DNA of 64,000 nt from Centroberyx gerrardi (lineage: Eukaryota; Chordata; Actinopteri; Beryciformes; Berycidae): the NCBI RefSeq assembly GCF_048128805.1, contig NC_136012.1:7696121-7760120 (forward strand). Direction: 5' to 3'. Within the stretch, counting starts at the first letter, position 1, and every line of letters begins with the position of its first letter. Below, piece after piece: positions 1 to 11,800 of the stretch. Made by a program: the position numbers and the translations under genes. The notes under the pieces were generated by a model. That model saw nothing but the letters and a program-made list of their open reading frames with translations, ran no database searches and was not told the origin of the DNA.

Positions 1-154
1 AAACTCCTCATATGTAGATTAATATGTCTGCTATGTGATAAGACAGTTTTCGGTGACTGGTATTGGCTGAAAAGCAACATCCCGGAGCATGCCTGCTAAC
101 ATTATGCTGCATCTCAGACAGACAGGTGCAGCGGACCTGTGCTGCCCTGCGTAC

Positions 155-1538
155 CTCCGTTCTCCAGGCCGCTGAGGTAGGGTTCCAGGTCGGCCTCGGT
201 GTCCCATTCCCTGTCCCGGGGGCTGGAGCCCAGCTGCTTGCCGAGGTCCTCCTCGATCAGACGCAGGTCGTCGGAGTCTAAAGGACGGCTGTGCACCCCC
301 TCGCCCTTACTCTCTGGCTCTGGGGGAGGGAGGACAGAGTACTGAGTTCATGTGTGTGACCTCAGATTTCAGAGGCATTTACAGACGTCTGCAACCTTAC
401 TCTCTAGCTCTGGGCTATGCAGGAAACAGCACAGGGTTACAGTCCTTGTGCCGTGGAAAAGAGTTTTATATTATGTGTCCCCAAAGCCTGTGGGCACCTG
501 ATTACCCTCTGGGTAGTAATGCATGCTTGATGTGCATACTGTATATGTGTGTGTGTCTGGGCAAATGAATGTAGGTATGCTTAGTACAGCTGACTCATCA
601 TAAGCACTAAGGCTGGATAAAGGAGTATTTGCCATCGCTGACTGAGAGGAGTAGGGAAATCTCCAAGCCATTTAAAAGCTGTTTTATTCTGAAGGTTAAC
701 ATCTACTTTGACTATTATATATTCATGTTCTCATAAAAGCCCTAGCTATACATCTGACTGATTTAGAGTTATTGCTAACAAAAAGCCTTATAAGTTATTA
801 GTGCTTGTGCCCTCCTAATAAGTTGGGTGATAGAGGCCCAGGTTTTTATTTCAAATATTGATGTTTCATTGATAAACACCCTTCTTGGATGTTCTGGTAG
901 GTCAAAATAATAGTGACTAAGGTTAGACTGGTGAAAGGACAAGATCTATTAATGCAAGAACTACATACCAGACTTTGGAGTGACCTGCCTGAGGAGCTTA
1001 AGCTGGCTAAATCACCATCATCTTTTAAATCACTTCTGAACAAGAGGCCTAATGTCCCGCCATATTCACCATGATATATTAAACATAGCCAGTTATGCTA
1101 ATTAGGTCTTTAATTAAGTTAAATAATGCATTCATTTGCAAATAATTGTATTTGTATGCATCACTCTTATCACTCACTTTTATAACTTTTTTTGATGTAA
1201 TTGTCTTTTGTTAATTGCCTTTGATGTGTTTTTTTGTTTGTTTTTTCTGTTTTGAAAGGTGCTTGACAAATAAAGATCATAATACCAACTACTCTAATAT
1301 GGGTGTGTGTGTGTCTCACTGTACCAGTGTCTATGCAGAGGGCTGCCAGCAGGTCTGTCAGATGGGTTATTTGATCTGGAGACAGCAGCATGTGGACGCA
1401 GCCCACCTTCCCATCCAACTCCAACTGATAGACGGCGACAGAGCGAAGAGGGGAGCAACACAAAGACAGGAGTCAACAACAGAGGACAGGCACATGTTTG
1501 ATCACTGTAGTATTTATGAGAGATCTGATGATCTTATG

Positions 1539-1634
<96 letters not shown>

Positions 1635-4600
1635 TTGGTCCGGGCAGCATGTCGTTCTGTTTGATCTTGACGTTGGTCTCGATGAAACCGGAGCAGCTTC
1701 CTATGAGGAGCGGCTGAGGAGGAGGACAGGAGGGGGCTGCCGGGGGCTTCTCCTCTTCCTCCTCATCATCTTCCTCCTCATCATCTTCCTCCTCCTCCTC
1801 TCCCTCCTCCTCCTCTCCTTCACTAGCCGTGGCTGAACCTGGGGGGTCCTCTGAAGGACCCTAAGAAAAGGTAAGACAAGTCTGTGAGTGAGTGGGAGAG
1901 TGCCTGCATGTGACAGTACATAACACAAGTTTCACACCTGTGGGTAAAATTCAAGGTGTCACAAAACATGAGAGCTGCAGCTTTTTACGGTCGTAAGACA
2001 ACGGATACATTTTGTGTAAGTAGCTATAACTTATTCTTGTGAAGTTATTCTATTCACTTCAGTTGCTAACATTATCTAGCAAGAGAGAAGAACAATTCAT
2101 CCTGCTCTGTTAGCTGACTAGGTGTACTGTAGGAGTAAGAAGCTCTTCCATCACCTGTGCTGTCCCAGTGCTGTCGTAGAACAGCTGAACGGAGCTCAGC
2201 TGGAGGATCTTGTGCAGGAAGGCGGGAGGCTGGTGGATGTCGACAGGCACGGTAGTCTGGCTGGCTGGGTCCCGCACCGCCTCGTCACAGTACTCCAGCC
2301 TGGAGCGCCACACACACACACACACACACACACAAAGAAGAAAGATGAAGGAGGGACTCTGCAGTGACAAATGCACGTAATTACATGCATACACAGAAAC
2401 ACACACTAGACTACCTGGAACGCCTCAGTCACCTAGGAAAAGACCCAGTTTTTACCATGAACATGAGATCAATGGAAGAATCAGAATTATACCATTACAT
2501 AGACGGAGATCATCCATGCATGTGACTGCTAGTTTGTGTGTGTGGAAAATATGGTCTTAATATTGAGAAGCACTAGCACTAACAACACCATTGATGTGAG
2601 ACAGAGGCTACTAATCCTCTCCACCATGGTTGAATTTGTTTATGGTTATTATACCAAGGTATCACAATCAATGTGGAAATGATATATTGATTTTTAAAAA
2701 TAGTACACATAGCACCTTTAACGAGATGTAATATTTTCTCAGTTACCTAACTAATTGGCCACGGTCAGGATTGCTGAAATACACTCCTACTGTCAGTGCC
2801 TTGCTCTCTCTAGAAGAGATAGCGACACTGACTCTAGCACCAGACGCACCCTGTTAAATAAACACTACGACTGTAACATGCTCGTCCCAGACAGGACTGC
2901 TCTCGGATCAGAGTTATTCTGTTAAAAACAGGCTGTAAAGACAACAGGGGGCCTTCTGGTCACTGACCCCAGATCAGCAGTGCTACCCTGAAAAGCTCTG
3001 TCAATAAGGCAGGAAAACATGGAAGGTTCAACAGTGCCACAGTAGCGCACGTTTTCAAATGCCAATAGACAGATGGGACATGTGGGACCTAGTGACACAC
3101 GCAGGAGATAAACACTGGGAACTGATGCTACCTGGTGATGAATGGAGTGAGAAGATGGCTGTGGATGGGAACATCCTGAGGGCCACTGTAATTATCTCAA
3201 TAGCAGGGATCCACTGTTTAGCGTGTATAATCATATATTGCGAATTTAGTTTCAATAATTGTAGAATATTGGCACACTATAGAAACATTTCATTTAATTT
3301 AGAAGGGCCACTGCAGCTGAAAATAGTCAATGTGTTGATATAACATGCCAAAAGTGCAGGAAAGAATTATCATGTCAAAACAAGAGTAATAATCGTATTG
3401 AATAATCATGACTGCAATATAAAGAGGGTTCAGGGTCATCGACTCCCACGACATCCCATATTGACGGCACCTTGAGCACAAAACACAGTTATCAGCCACT
3501 GACAAAACCCTTGTTCAATTGAATGACCTCACCAATACAGGCCCTGACTTTAACAAGCTGCACTGGGAGGCACTTTGACAACACAAGGCTGAGGAGAGCA
3601 TTTTAATAACTCTACAGTGGCCTCCTCTGCTTATCTGCTCACACACTTTAGGAGTGAGTGGAGGAAAGATGAAATCTGATTCCAGGCCACCATTTTGCTT
3701 TCTCTCTCCCCTGACTATAATATCAGTGTTGATGTGGAAGAGAGAGACATTTTTATCCTTTAATGTGCGTGATGAAAAAGTGAAACACAACAAAACGGGA
3801 CATCTGGGTAGAAAACTGGATGTCTTTATGCGATAGGACAGATTTGGAAAATCCTGCTGACCAATGAGTTTCAGCTCATCCTGTGCAGCAGCTTCTTTGT
3901 CTTTTTCACTTCAAGTGCCTCAAATCCAGTTTGTGTGTTTCACAGTTTTTATCCGTCACAACACGGGCTGCAGAGTGTTTCTATGTCTTTATGGCTATGG
4001 CCCATCTATAAGAACACTTCACTTGTGTACTTTGACAAAGGAGGCCCACATAACGCCCCTCTCCACTTGCTATAATACAAGTGATCAGTCAAATGGGGAA
4101 AGGCTTTTGCAAATACACAATGATGACAATCAATGGTGCAGAAATGCACCATTGATTTGAGTTGAGTTTACAGAGGACATAGACTTCAATGTCATGCGAA
4201 ATCCCTTAAAAAAACAAAGTAGAATTGATTTTCTAAATGGTGCATTTATCTTAATCAGTGGGCAAGCGAGTTTGTTTCACAACCAAATTATTAGGTTTTC
4301 TTTTTGATCAGGTGAGTAATACATCATTCCTAAAGAAAGCAGAGCAGAAATGAAGAAGAGAAAGATTAGTCAGTAACTCATGTCAACAAGCCCTTCTCTG
4401 TGCATCAAGCCATGCCCAGTGGCCCAATGCCCCAACTGATGGAGTGTACAGTACATGCTTATCACTTCTTCACATGTTCTCTTGTAGGACAGATCAAGAG
4501 TCTGCCCCTGCTGATCCCCAGCAAATTTCTAGTTTAGTCTAATACATTAAAAGCAACTGAGGTAAGTTTTCTATCATTGCCAAATGAACTGTAAAAATGA

Positions 4601-7055
4601 CCTTTGATGTTACATTTCTACAGCCACCATGAGCTGCATTCTATCAGAATATTTCAGCAACAAATCAAAGCACAGAAACACACCACTGGTGCTATGGTTT
4701 TTGAGGATGTGGTTTCTGCTAGCATTTCAAATTGTGATCAAAATTAATTTCACAGTAGTGCATAAATCCTACACACAGCAAACAACAACATGATGGAGAA
4801 GTGAAGAATCAAGAGGTTTGCAAAGGAACAACCAATATTGTTATCTGCATCAGATGTTCTTTGAGTGAATCTTTAAAGGAAACTATGACCTACCGTTTGA
4901 TGTGCACCTCTAAGGCAACGCCTGTTTCCAGGTCCAGGGGCTGGTGCTCGATGCGGACGATAGTGTCCAGGAAGGTGACTTTAATACGACGAAGGACTGC
5001 GCACACAGACGGGATGAGAGACACGCAAAGGTTCATTAACGCTGATCCTTCAAATCCATCCCAGTGCTTAGCCATACATGTTCAGACTGGGACGTCGGGA
5101 CAACTTATCATTGGAGAAATATTCCCACAATTATTGTGAGCCAAGCTGGTTTGAAAGACGTGAGTGCACATAATAACTGAGGGACAATTTGGATGTCTGT
5201 GTAATGACAGTCTGTGTAAATGGTGTTTCTGTGAAGGCTGAGCTGCTGCTGTCACTTGTTTGCAAAATTGGAACAGCAACCATTCATAGTCACATACAAT
5301 CTCTCCCTCTCTCTCTCTCTCACACACACACACACTTGGACACACACGGCTTTAACCCACCCGTCTCAATGGTTTGTGCAAACATCTCAAGCCCCTCCAG
5401 CGGAGCAGGCGGCTCCTCGGACGCCTCCGGGGGGTCCTTCAGGCACTCCTGGGCCAGCTGCATGCTGGAGGTCATGCTTGATGACCAGCCTTGGGAGTCC
5501 CAACCCCCACCTGGATGCAAACAAACCCACATGGGATTCAGTGATTTCCATGCTTCAGGGTTGCCATGAAGACAATGGATGATAAATGACGACTCATGAT
5601 CAAAACTGCATCATTTCTCTCTTTTCCCGAGCCCGCTTATTTTAACTTTGTATATTATCTCTCTGTACTTTGCCCTGCTTTGTACAGAGATCTGACTGAC
5701 ATGCATGCGCTACTTTTGTGACTTTGTACACCCCATCATCCAACACAAACACGCATAACCTCCTCGGTTCGTCTCAGGAAATTAGTTCGACACACATGGA
5801 AGTTCATGGTTGCAACCCTGAGCTCTCTGCACAGTATTGTATTGACTAGTACAGCATATAAAGGTCTTCAGTGACAAATTAACTGTGATTAAGTACTTGT
5901 AATAGAGTGGCCTCTATTACAAGTTTCAAAACTCCTAAATTGGACATGGGGTCTCATGCATTTTCTTGCACAAGCTCGTTCATACACAGATTTATGTGTG
6001 CTTCTTTATATTATACTAATCTCAATGTGTTAAAACTCACAAAACAAACACTTGTCTATGCTCATTTCCAGTGCAAGTCTCTACAAATGGAATGGGTTGG
6101 GGACAAGTAATGAAAACAGGGACAAATTAGTGTTTACAAATAGGGACACCGGAACACGTGGCTTCAAACTGGGACAGTCCCAGGATATCCAGTCACCCGA
6201 CACTTGGCTGACTGGTGCATGTTTGGTTTCCCAAATGGGAGACCCGGCAGTGAATCCAACCGGTTACTCGGGCAGGCATTTCGGCTGACTTACTGGTCCG
6301 GTACTTGGGTCGGCATGTTATCTGAAGACCAGAAACCTCTAAGGTGCAGTGGTCGGTCACCAGAGCTTGCCAGGGGATGGTCACCGCTATGCTGCTCACA
6401 AAGCCATCCACAATCTCCAGAGGTGCCCCAAGAGACTCCAAAAGCTCATTGACCGCCTGCGGGTTAAGAGGAAACAGTCAGCAAGGAGTGTGAAGGGAAG
6501 AGAAAGCGAAAGGGAGAAAGAGTAGAGAACAAAAGCTTTCATATTTGCCTCATGGCTCTGGGTGTGGATTGTAAAACTGCATTCAAAGGAAGTGAACAGC
6601 TAACATGGCTGGGGAAATATCTGGTATTTCACTTAAGACAGTATATAGACATTGATGAATCATGAGCAACTGTTGAGCCAGAGATATAACTAGTCTAAGA
6701 GATTCATGGGCTTGCTTCCTCTAAGTGCTGTTCCTCGAAGAAAGGCGAGCTGACATGACGCTGAAGATTGTTGTTGAACTCGAGTCCAATTGCGAAACAG
6801 CCAAGGGTGCATGAGTCCGAGAAAAACACACACGATGCCTGGAGTGCTGGGAAGTTGACAGCCACACTCTTTGTGCAAACTCACCCACACGTCGAGGTTA
6901 ATTTCCTTGATGACACCGCTGCCATTATACAAGTCCAAGCCCAGCTGGTCCAAACTCAGTCGTTCCTGCAAGAAGTGGCCGAGGTAGTGCTGTAGGAGGT
7001 ACCGACAGGCCCGCTTCTTGATTGAGCCCGACCAGGGGAACAGCCAGCGAGACAT
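155..7055 (-). CDS. atg2a: ATG2A autophagy lipid-transfer protein, 5' part (8 exons, partial)
   Basis: ATG2 proteins are rod-like lipid-transfer proteins that bridge the ER and the growing phagophore. Exons on the minus strand: 7055-6885, 6456-6294, 5510-5361, 4996-4894, 2299-2155, 1860-1633, 1424-1325 and 319-155. All junctions are GT-AG and the phases agree throughout, giving about 408 codons. Translation opens MSRWLFPWSGSIKKRACRYL, the chorein-type N-terminal domain. Later exons give APLEIVDGFVSSI, QLAQECLKD, EGLEMFAQTIET, RRIKVTFLDT, LEYCDEAVRD and DVHQPPAFLHK, which follow human ATG2A more closely than ATG2B. Exon 6 holds a long acidic Glu/Asp run followed by LIGSCSGFIE. The start was chosen because the ATG at 7055 begins the family N-terminus; an upstream in-frame ATG at 7163 would add a stretch unlike the family. 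The last exon seen ends in GLENGG with phase 1, so the gene continues left of base 1. Confidence 0.95.
960..1290 (+). mobile_element. LINE 3' end remnant in atg2a intron 7
   Basis: In the plus frame this reads TRLWSDLPEELKLAK followed by SFKSLL. That is the usual end of a non-LTR retrotransposon ORF2 (motif LW-x-LP-x-x-L, then Ser-Phe-Lys). An AT-rich tail with AATAAAG near 1270 follows. Only the 3' end is present. The clade is probably L2/CR1/Rex-like, but this was not tested. Confidence 0.55.
1541..1632. repeat. (CA)n microsatellite at an atg2a splice donor
   Basis: About 90 bases of nearly pure CA with one interruption. It abuts exon 6 of atg2a at 1633, so on the transcribed strand intron 6 begins directly with a GT/TG run. 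Confidence 0.95.
2300..4893. other. atg2a intron 4, no further gene seen
   Basis: This 2.6-kb intron lies between exons 5 and 4 and holds a short CA tract at its 5'-coordinate end (about 2309-2335). I see no conserved exon, RNA gene or clear transposon end. The small ORFs here have neither family resemblance nor matching splice sites. Confidence 0.6.
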
Positions 7056-8137
7056 AGGGCCAGAGAGAGCGGGGAGAGGGAGCGAAGAGGTGGCGGAGGA
7101 GAACAAGTGCGAATACAGTCCTCTGGCAACTGCATAACAGACAAAAACAAAGTGTGCAAACAAGGAATGAGCCTCACAGCTAGCTACAGGGGGCTAAGGA
7201 AGGGGGGTAAACCGTAACTCTTCTTCTCCCCTTGACACAAAAACTCGAAAATCCTTTGTGTCAGGACCGACGAGAGCCCGACGCTGTTTGAACACACGGT
7301 ACTCCTGCTGTCTTCAGTTGTTTCGGTTCATATTTTCGCTACGTTTGTGTCGAATTGGAGCGACGGGTCCTGGCGCATATCTCTTGTTTCAGGGTTGTTT
7401 ATTGTTATCATACGCCAACTGATGGTATGGTGAAGACGTCCGTGCGTCATCACGTCATCGTGACGAAATACCCGGAAGAGAGATTACAAAATGACGCCAT
7501 CTTTGTAAGGTCAAAACCTCCTTGGTCAATACCATGGATGGTCAATACGGTCAATACAGCCAGCTTGCTCAGACATTCAAGATCAAACACCTTGAGGCCT
7601 GTTGCCTGTTGCCAGGCTGTCACTGAGAATAATAATGTTCTTATTTGACTTGCCATGTTAAATTAAGGTAAAATAAATACAAATGTGATCATGATGAAAT
7701 TGTGTGGAGATATTGTATCATACTGTATCATCACAACTGCCAATGTCCCTATATGTGGCTCAAGTGAAATGGATAAATTGAAGAATGAAATGATGTATTG
7801 TTAAAAATAATAATAAACCAAATCAAGTTGAACACAAGCGAAGCCATTGTCCATTTGACTTTATTCCTATGAAATCAGGTACACTATACAAATGACTAAA
7901 AACTAAGGTTACAATAACAACCAAAATTTTATTATAACATCAGTCTTTGAAGTCAAACAACTTTGACAATTGGTTGTTAAAACAAAGCATCAGTAAAGAC
8001 AATCAGCATGGTCTACATCAGCTTTAATAAAACAAGGCAAAGAAAGAAAAAGGATAAAACAAAAAATCCATATAAATAAAATTACAGTTCACTGAAAATC
8101 AATGATTACTATTTCACAGAAGGTATCATTTATTTAT
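7056..8137. other. Intergenic region: atg2a promoter side and nxf1 3' flank
   Basis: This holds the presumed atg2a 5'UTR and promoter (about 7056-7470) and the 3' flank of nxf1 (about 7860-8137). The GC-richer stretch 7200-7500 contrasts with the AT-rich part after 7650. Minus-strand AATAAA candidates for nxf1 are at 7860-7865 and, overlapping the stop region, at 8129-8138. Confidence 0.6.
7445..7465. promoter_or_regulatory. Cluster of CRE-like TGACG/CGTCA sites upstream of atg2a
   Basis: Three half-sites fall within 21 bases: CGTCA at 7445, TCACGTCA at 7450-7457 and TGACG at 7461. The middle one is one base from the CREB/ATF octamer. The cluster lies about 400 bases upstream of the atg2a ATG. 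Its function is inferred from the motif only. Confidence 0.4.
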
Positions 8138-8760
8138 TCATTTTGTGAATGCAACGTCGGGGATCTTGCCTTCCGTCTGCGAAGAGAAAAGAGGACAAAG
8201 CAATTTTACTTACTGTAACAATTATCAAATCCCTATGGGTTAACACGATCATAGCACTGCAGGAAAGTGAAATGCCTCATGTTACCTTCAACTGGGTGAA
8301 GATTTGTGCAGCTCTGCTGAAATCCCACTCATTGTCCTGTAGACACCTGCAACAGAGAACACAGAACAGTGTGAATAAATTACAGCACCAAACGTGGCCA
8401 ACATGCACTGATATACTGCATTAATGTACATATTCACTCCCTCACACACAAACAGGCTTACTTTTGGGACCACTCCAGGTTCATGCCGGACTTCAGGGAG
8501 AAGGCTGAGAGCATCTCCTGCTGCGGTGCGGTGAGCGTGGGCACCGGGCTGGAGGACGGGGTCGGGGCGGGGGCCACAAAGGCTCGGCGGATCTCCTCCG
8601 TTGTGGCCATCCGGATGAAAAGCTGGTCGTTCACTATGCACAAACTGTGGCATAAGGGGCAGAGGGTAAATAACTACATTTGTTTTATGTATTTGAGTTA
8701 AATAACTTCCACTTCCTGGTTTACAGGCCCAATTTCCTTTTGGAGCCCATTATTTTTTGG

Positions 8761-8852
<92 letters not shown>

Positions 8853-11800
8853 CCGCGCATATACTTCAAATTAGTCCTTGCATAAGGCTTTGTCAATACA
8901 ACTTTTAATTTTTGTTGGCAGCCATATAGTTTATGTTCACAGTTTATCAGGGAATCTGCAGGCTTCAGAAAGCCAAATTTAAGACTTTTAAGACCTGGAA
9001 TTGAATTTAACAACTGAAATAAACTGAAATAAACTGAAACAAAGCTGGCAAAACCAGTCTATTTCTGGTTGAATATAGCTAATCAAAGTTCCAAAACTAT
9101 AAATGGGCAGAATAAGAAAAAAGACAACAGGAAATTAATTGTTAGTGGGATATTTGTGTTTAGTAAAGTAGATATGATGGAAAAACACAAACAAAAACAT
9201 GTTTTGTGTATTAACCCTGTTCTGTATTAATCTAAGAGTGGACATGCAATGCAAAGAATAATTGCATGATGAAAAAACATAAGACCTCTGATAACTGTAA
9301 TTAAGGAATTTTAATACTTTTACTAACTTTTTAGATGGAGCCAATTCATGTTAAGACCTTTTCAGACTTTTTAATGACCCACAAACACCGTGTTAATGCA
9401 GATACCTCATTCCACACAGGGTGCAAAGCAAGACCAGACAAGGATGTTTGCCCCAATGTCCAGTTAATTTTCTTCATGACTCACAACCACAACTCTTGTT
9501 ACTAATGTAACATTTCAAAGAGGCATTTACACAGGGGAAATATGAGGGACTACAAGAAGTTGATATAAACCAATGGGAGCTCATTACACTTACCCAGAAT
9601 TGAGCCCAGCAGGGACTGTGATAAAGACTCGAGAGAAGGCCATAGTGGAGTCCCGCGATTTACCGTCCACTGCGACAGAAAAACACACGAGACACAAATC
9701 AGCCACACAACAATCACCACATGTACACTTGCAGTTGTTGAGAATCACACATTTGAATATACATAAATAAAATAAATAAAAACTGACCTTCTTTGAAAAC
9801 TCCGCTCACTGTGAATGACAGTAGTGTATTCTGGAATTGGAAAACATGCAGAATTAATACAGAGAAAGATTTGTTAGGAGTGGTACAAGCACATTACTAG
9901 CACTGGCATGAATCTCCGTGACAACATGGATCAAACATGAACCCACCGTGTAGGTGTTTACATCAACAGTGAAGGAGGCAGTGTCATGCTGAGTTTTGGG
10001 GAGCTCGTTGAGGAAAGCCACCACGTTTAGTCGCGTGTGTTTTAGTAGGCGAAACCGGATCGCTGTAGGGAGCAAGTTTCAGAGAGGGAAACATCAGACG
10101 CCATTTGTAATTACACATAGCAACAATTAGTCTGAACAATTCGGAACCCATGATAGGTCAGCAGCTAGACAGCTAAACTCACTGGAGTCTTTGATCCGCT
10201 TCAGGTTTCGAGTGTCTTTGTGGTACTCTCCCAGACCGCTCCTAAGGAGAAAAACGAGAGAAGAGGGACAGATGGAATCACTGTGAATACAGTTGAGACT
10301 CAAATAGGGAGGGGTCAGGAATGGGATCAGGGAGAAAAGCAGAAAATGATGGGGAGGAGCAAAAAGCATCTTCAAAATGGAAATGAATTACAAATGAAAC
10401 ACAGGAAAAAATGGAAATTACATTCCTGCATGTGTTAACGTAGTGCTGTTGTTGTGTGTATGTGTGTTTGTGTGTGTGTGTGCGTTCTCACCTTGAGGGG
10501 TTCTGTGTGGAGTAGGGTGTCATGAGCGATAAGGAAGCTCCATCATGGTATGCATCCAGAAGAGGCTGTCTGTCCCCTGAGTCGTAGATACTGTAATATC
10601 TGCAACATAGCCATATGTAACATGACTTCATACTGCTGTGTTTATTCCTGAATCAAGCTGATCATGTCTCTGCATAATTCTTTCAGCCCACACCCCTTTT
10701 TCTAGAACTGTATGTGTAATGGTTCTATAAAAAGCAGTACTGATAAAGCCGTCACTAGTCAGTTGGTTGCACGTTCACCCAGGTCCAGTATTTCCCTAAG
10801 GTGTTTGGTAACATTAAGCACACTGTATTTGGTAACACTGAAGTGTTTGGTAACACGTTTTGGGGATGATGCAACGTAGCCCGAGACTGCACACCACAAC
10901 ACACTAAATTCTGGACCAACATGTGGAACTGCTACCAATCTTCTGGTCACACAACAGTATGTGAATCCAAGAGCTTATTTGCCAAAAAGTCAGTGTGTTC
11001 CTTTCAGACACGAGCTGGCCTTAGATCACAACTGGGCGTAAAAGGCAGAAACTCACTGTTGCAAGAAGCGAAGGATGAGAGCCTTGATTTCATCGGAGAC
11101 AAAAGAGCTGCCCTGGATCGTCAAAAGGAAAAACATTTGTCAGGAATGTAAAGGAGACAACAAGCCAGAGGTGAGAGACACTTCTATTCACAGACTTTCA
11201 GCTGAAGGAGGAAAATGCAGCTTTACCCCACATCACTGAAATTATGTACTGACAGTGTGAAATCAAGATTGCCACCATAGAGGGTTTATATGCCGTGTCC
11301 ATCTGTAGACATCAATATAATATCAGTTTAAGTGAATCAAGTCCAATAAGCCAAATGAGACAAAACTAACGAGTTACCTTGCAGGGGGGGATGGCGGTGG
11401 GCGTATCCACGTCAAAGCCTATGGGCGGGGGGAGGTCATGGCCATCCTAAAAACAAGCAAAACAAAACACAGGATGTGAGGGAAGACACAAGAGAATTTG
11501 GTGCTGGAGGAGCTCTCTGCCACCCTCCATTCAATTCAATTCCTTTATGGACATGACTATTCATCAGAAATACTGCAGATGTAGTTTACAAAATGTATTT
11601 TTTCAAAAGCCAGTCAAACTATATAGTATAAGTAAGTATTTTGTTTGAAAACATGGACTATACAATAGTGCATAATCACCAATATAAATAACGACTTATA
11701 ACAATACCAAAATTGAGAACATGTAGTTATGCAAACCATTAAAAAGCAAGTAAAGACATAGAAGGCACTGTAACCATTGAGTGTGTAGGTGTGTGTGTCT

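Noticed and set aside
1215..1664. Thr/His-rich ORF at the first CA repeat
   Set aside because: Product of the CA microsatellite in atg2a intron 6 joined to antisense of exon 7.
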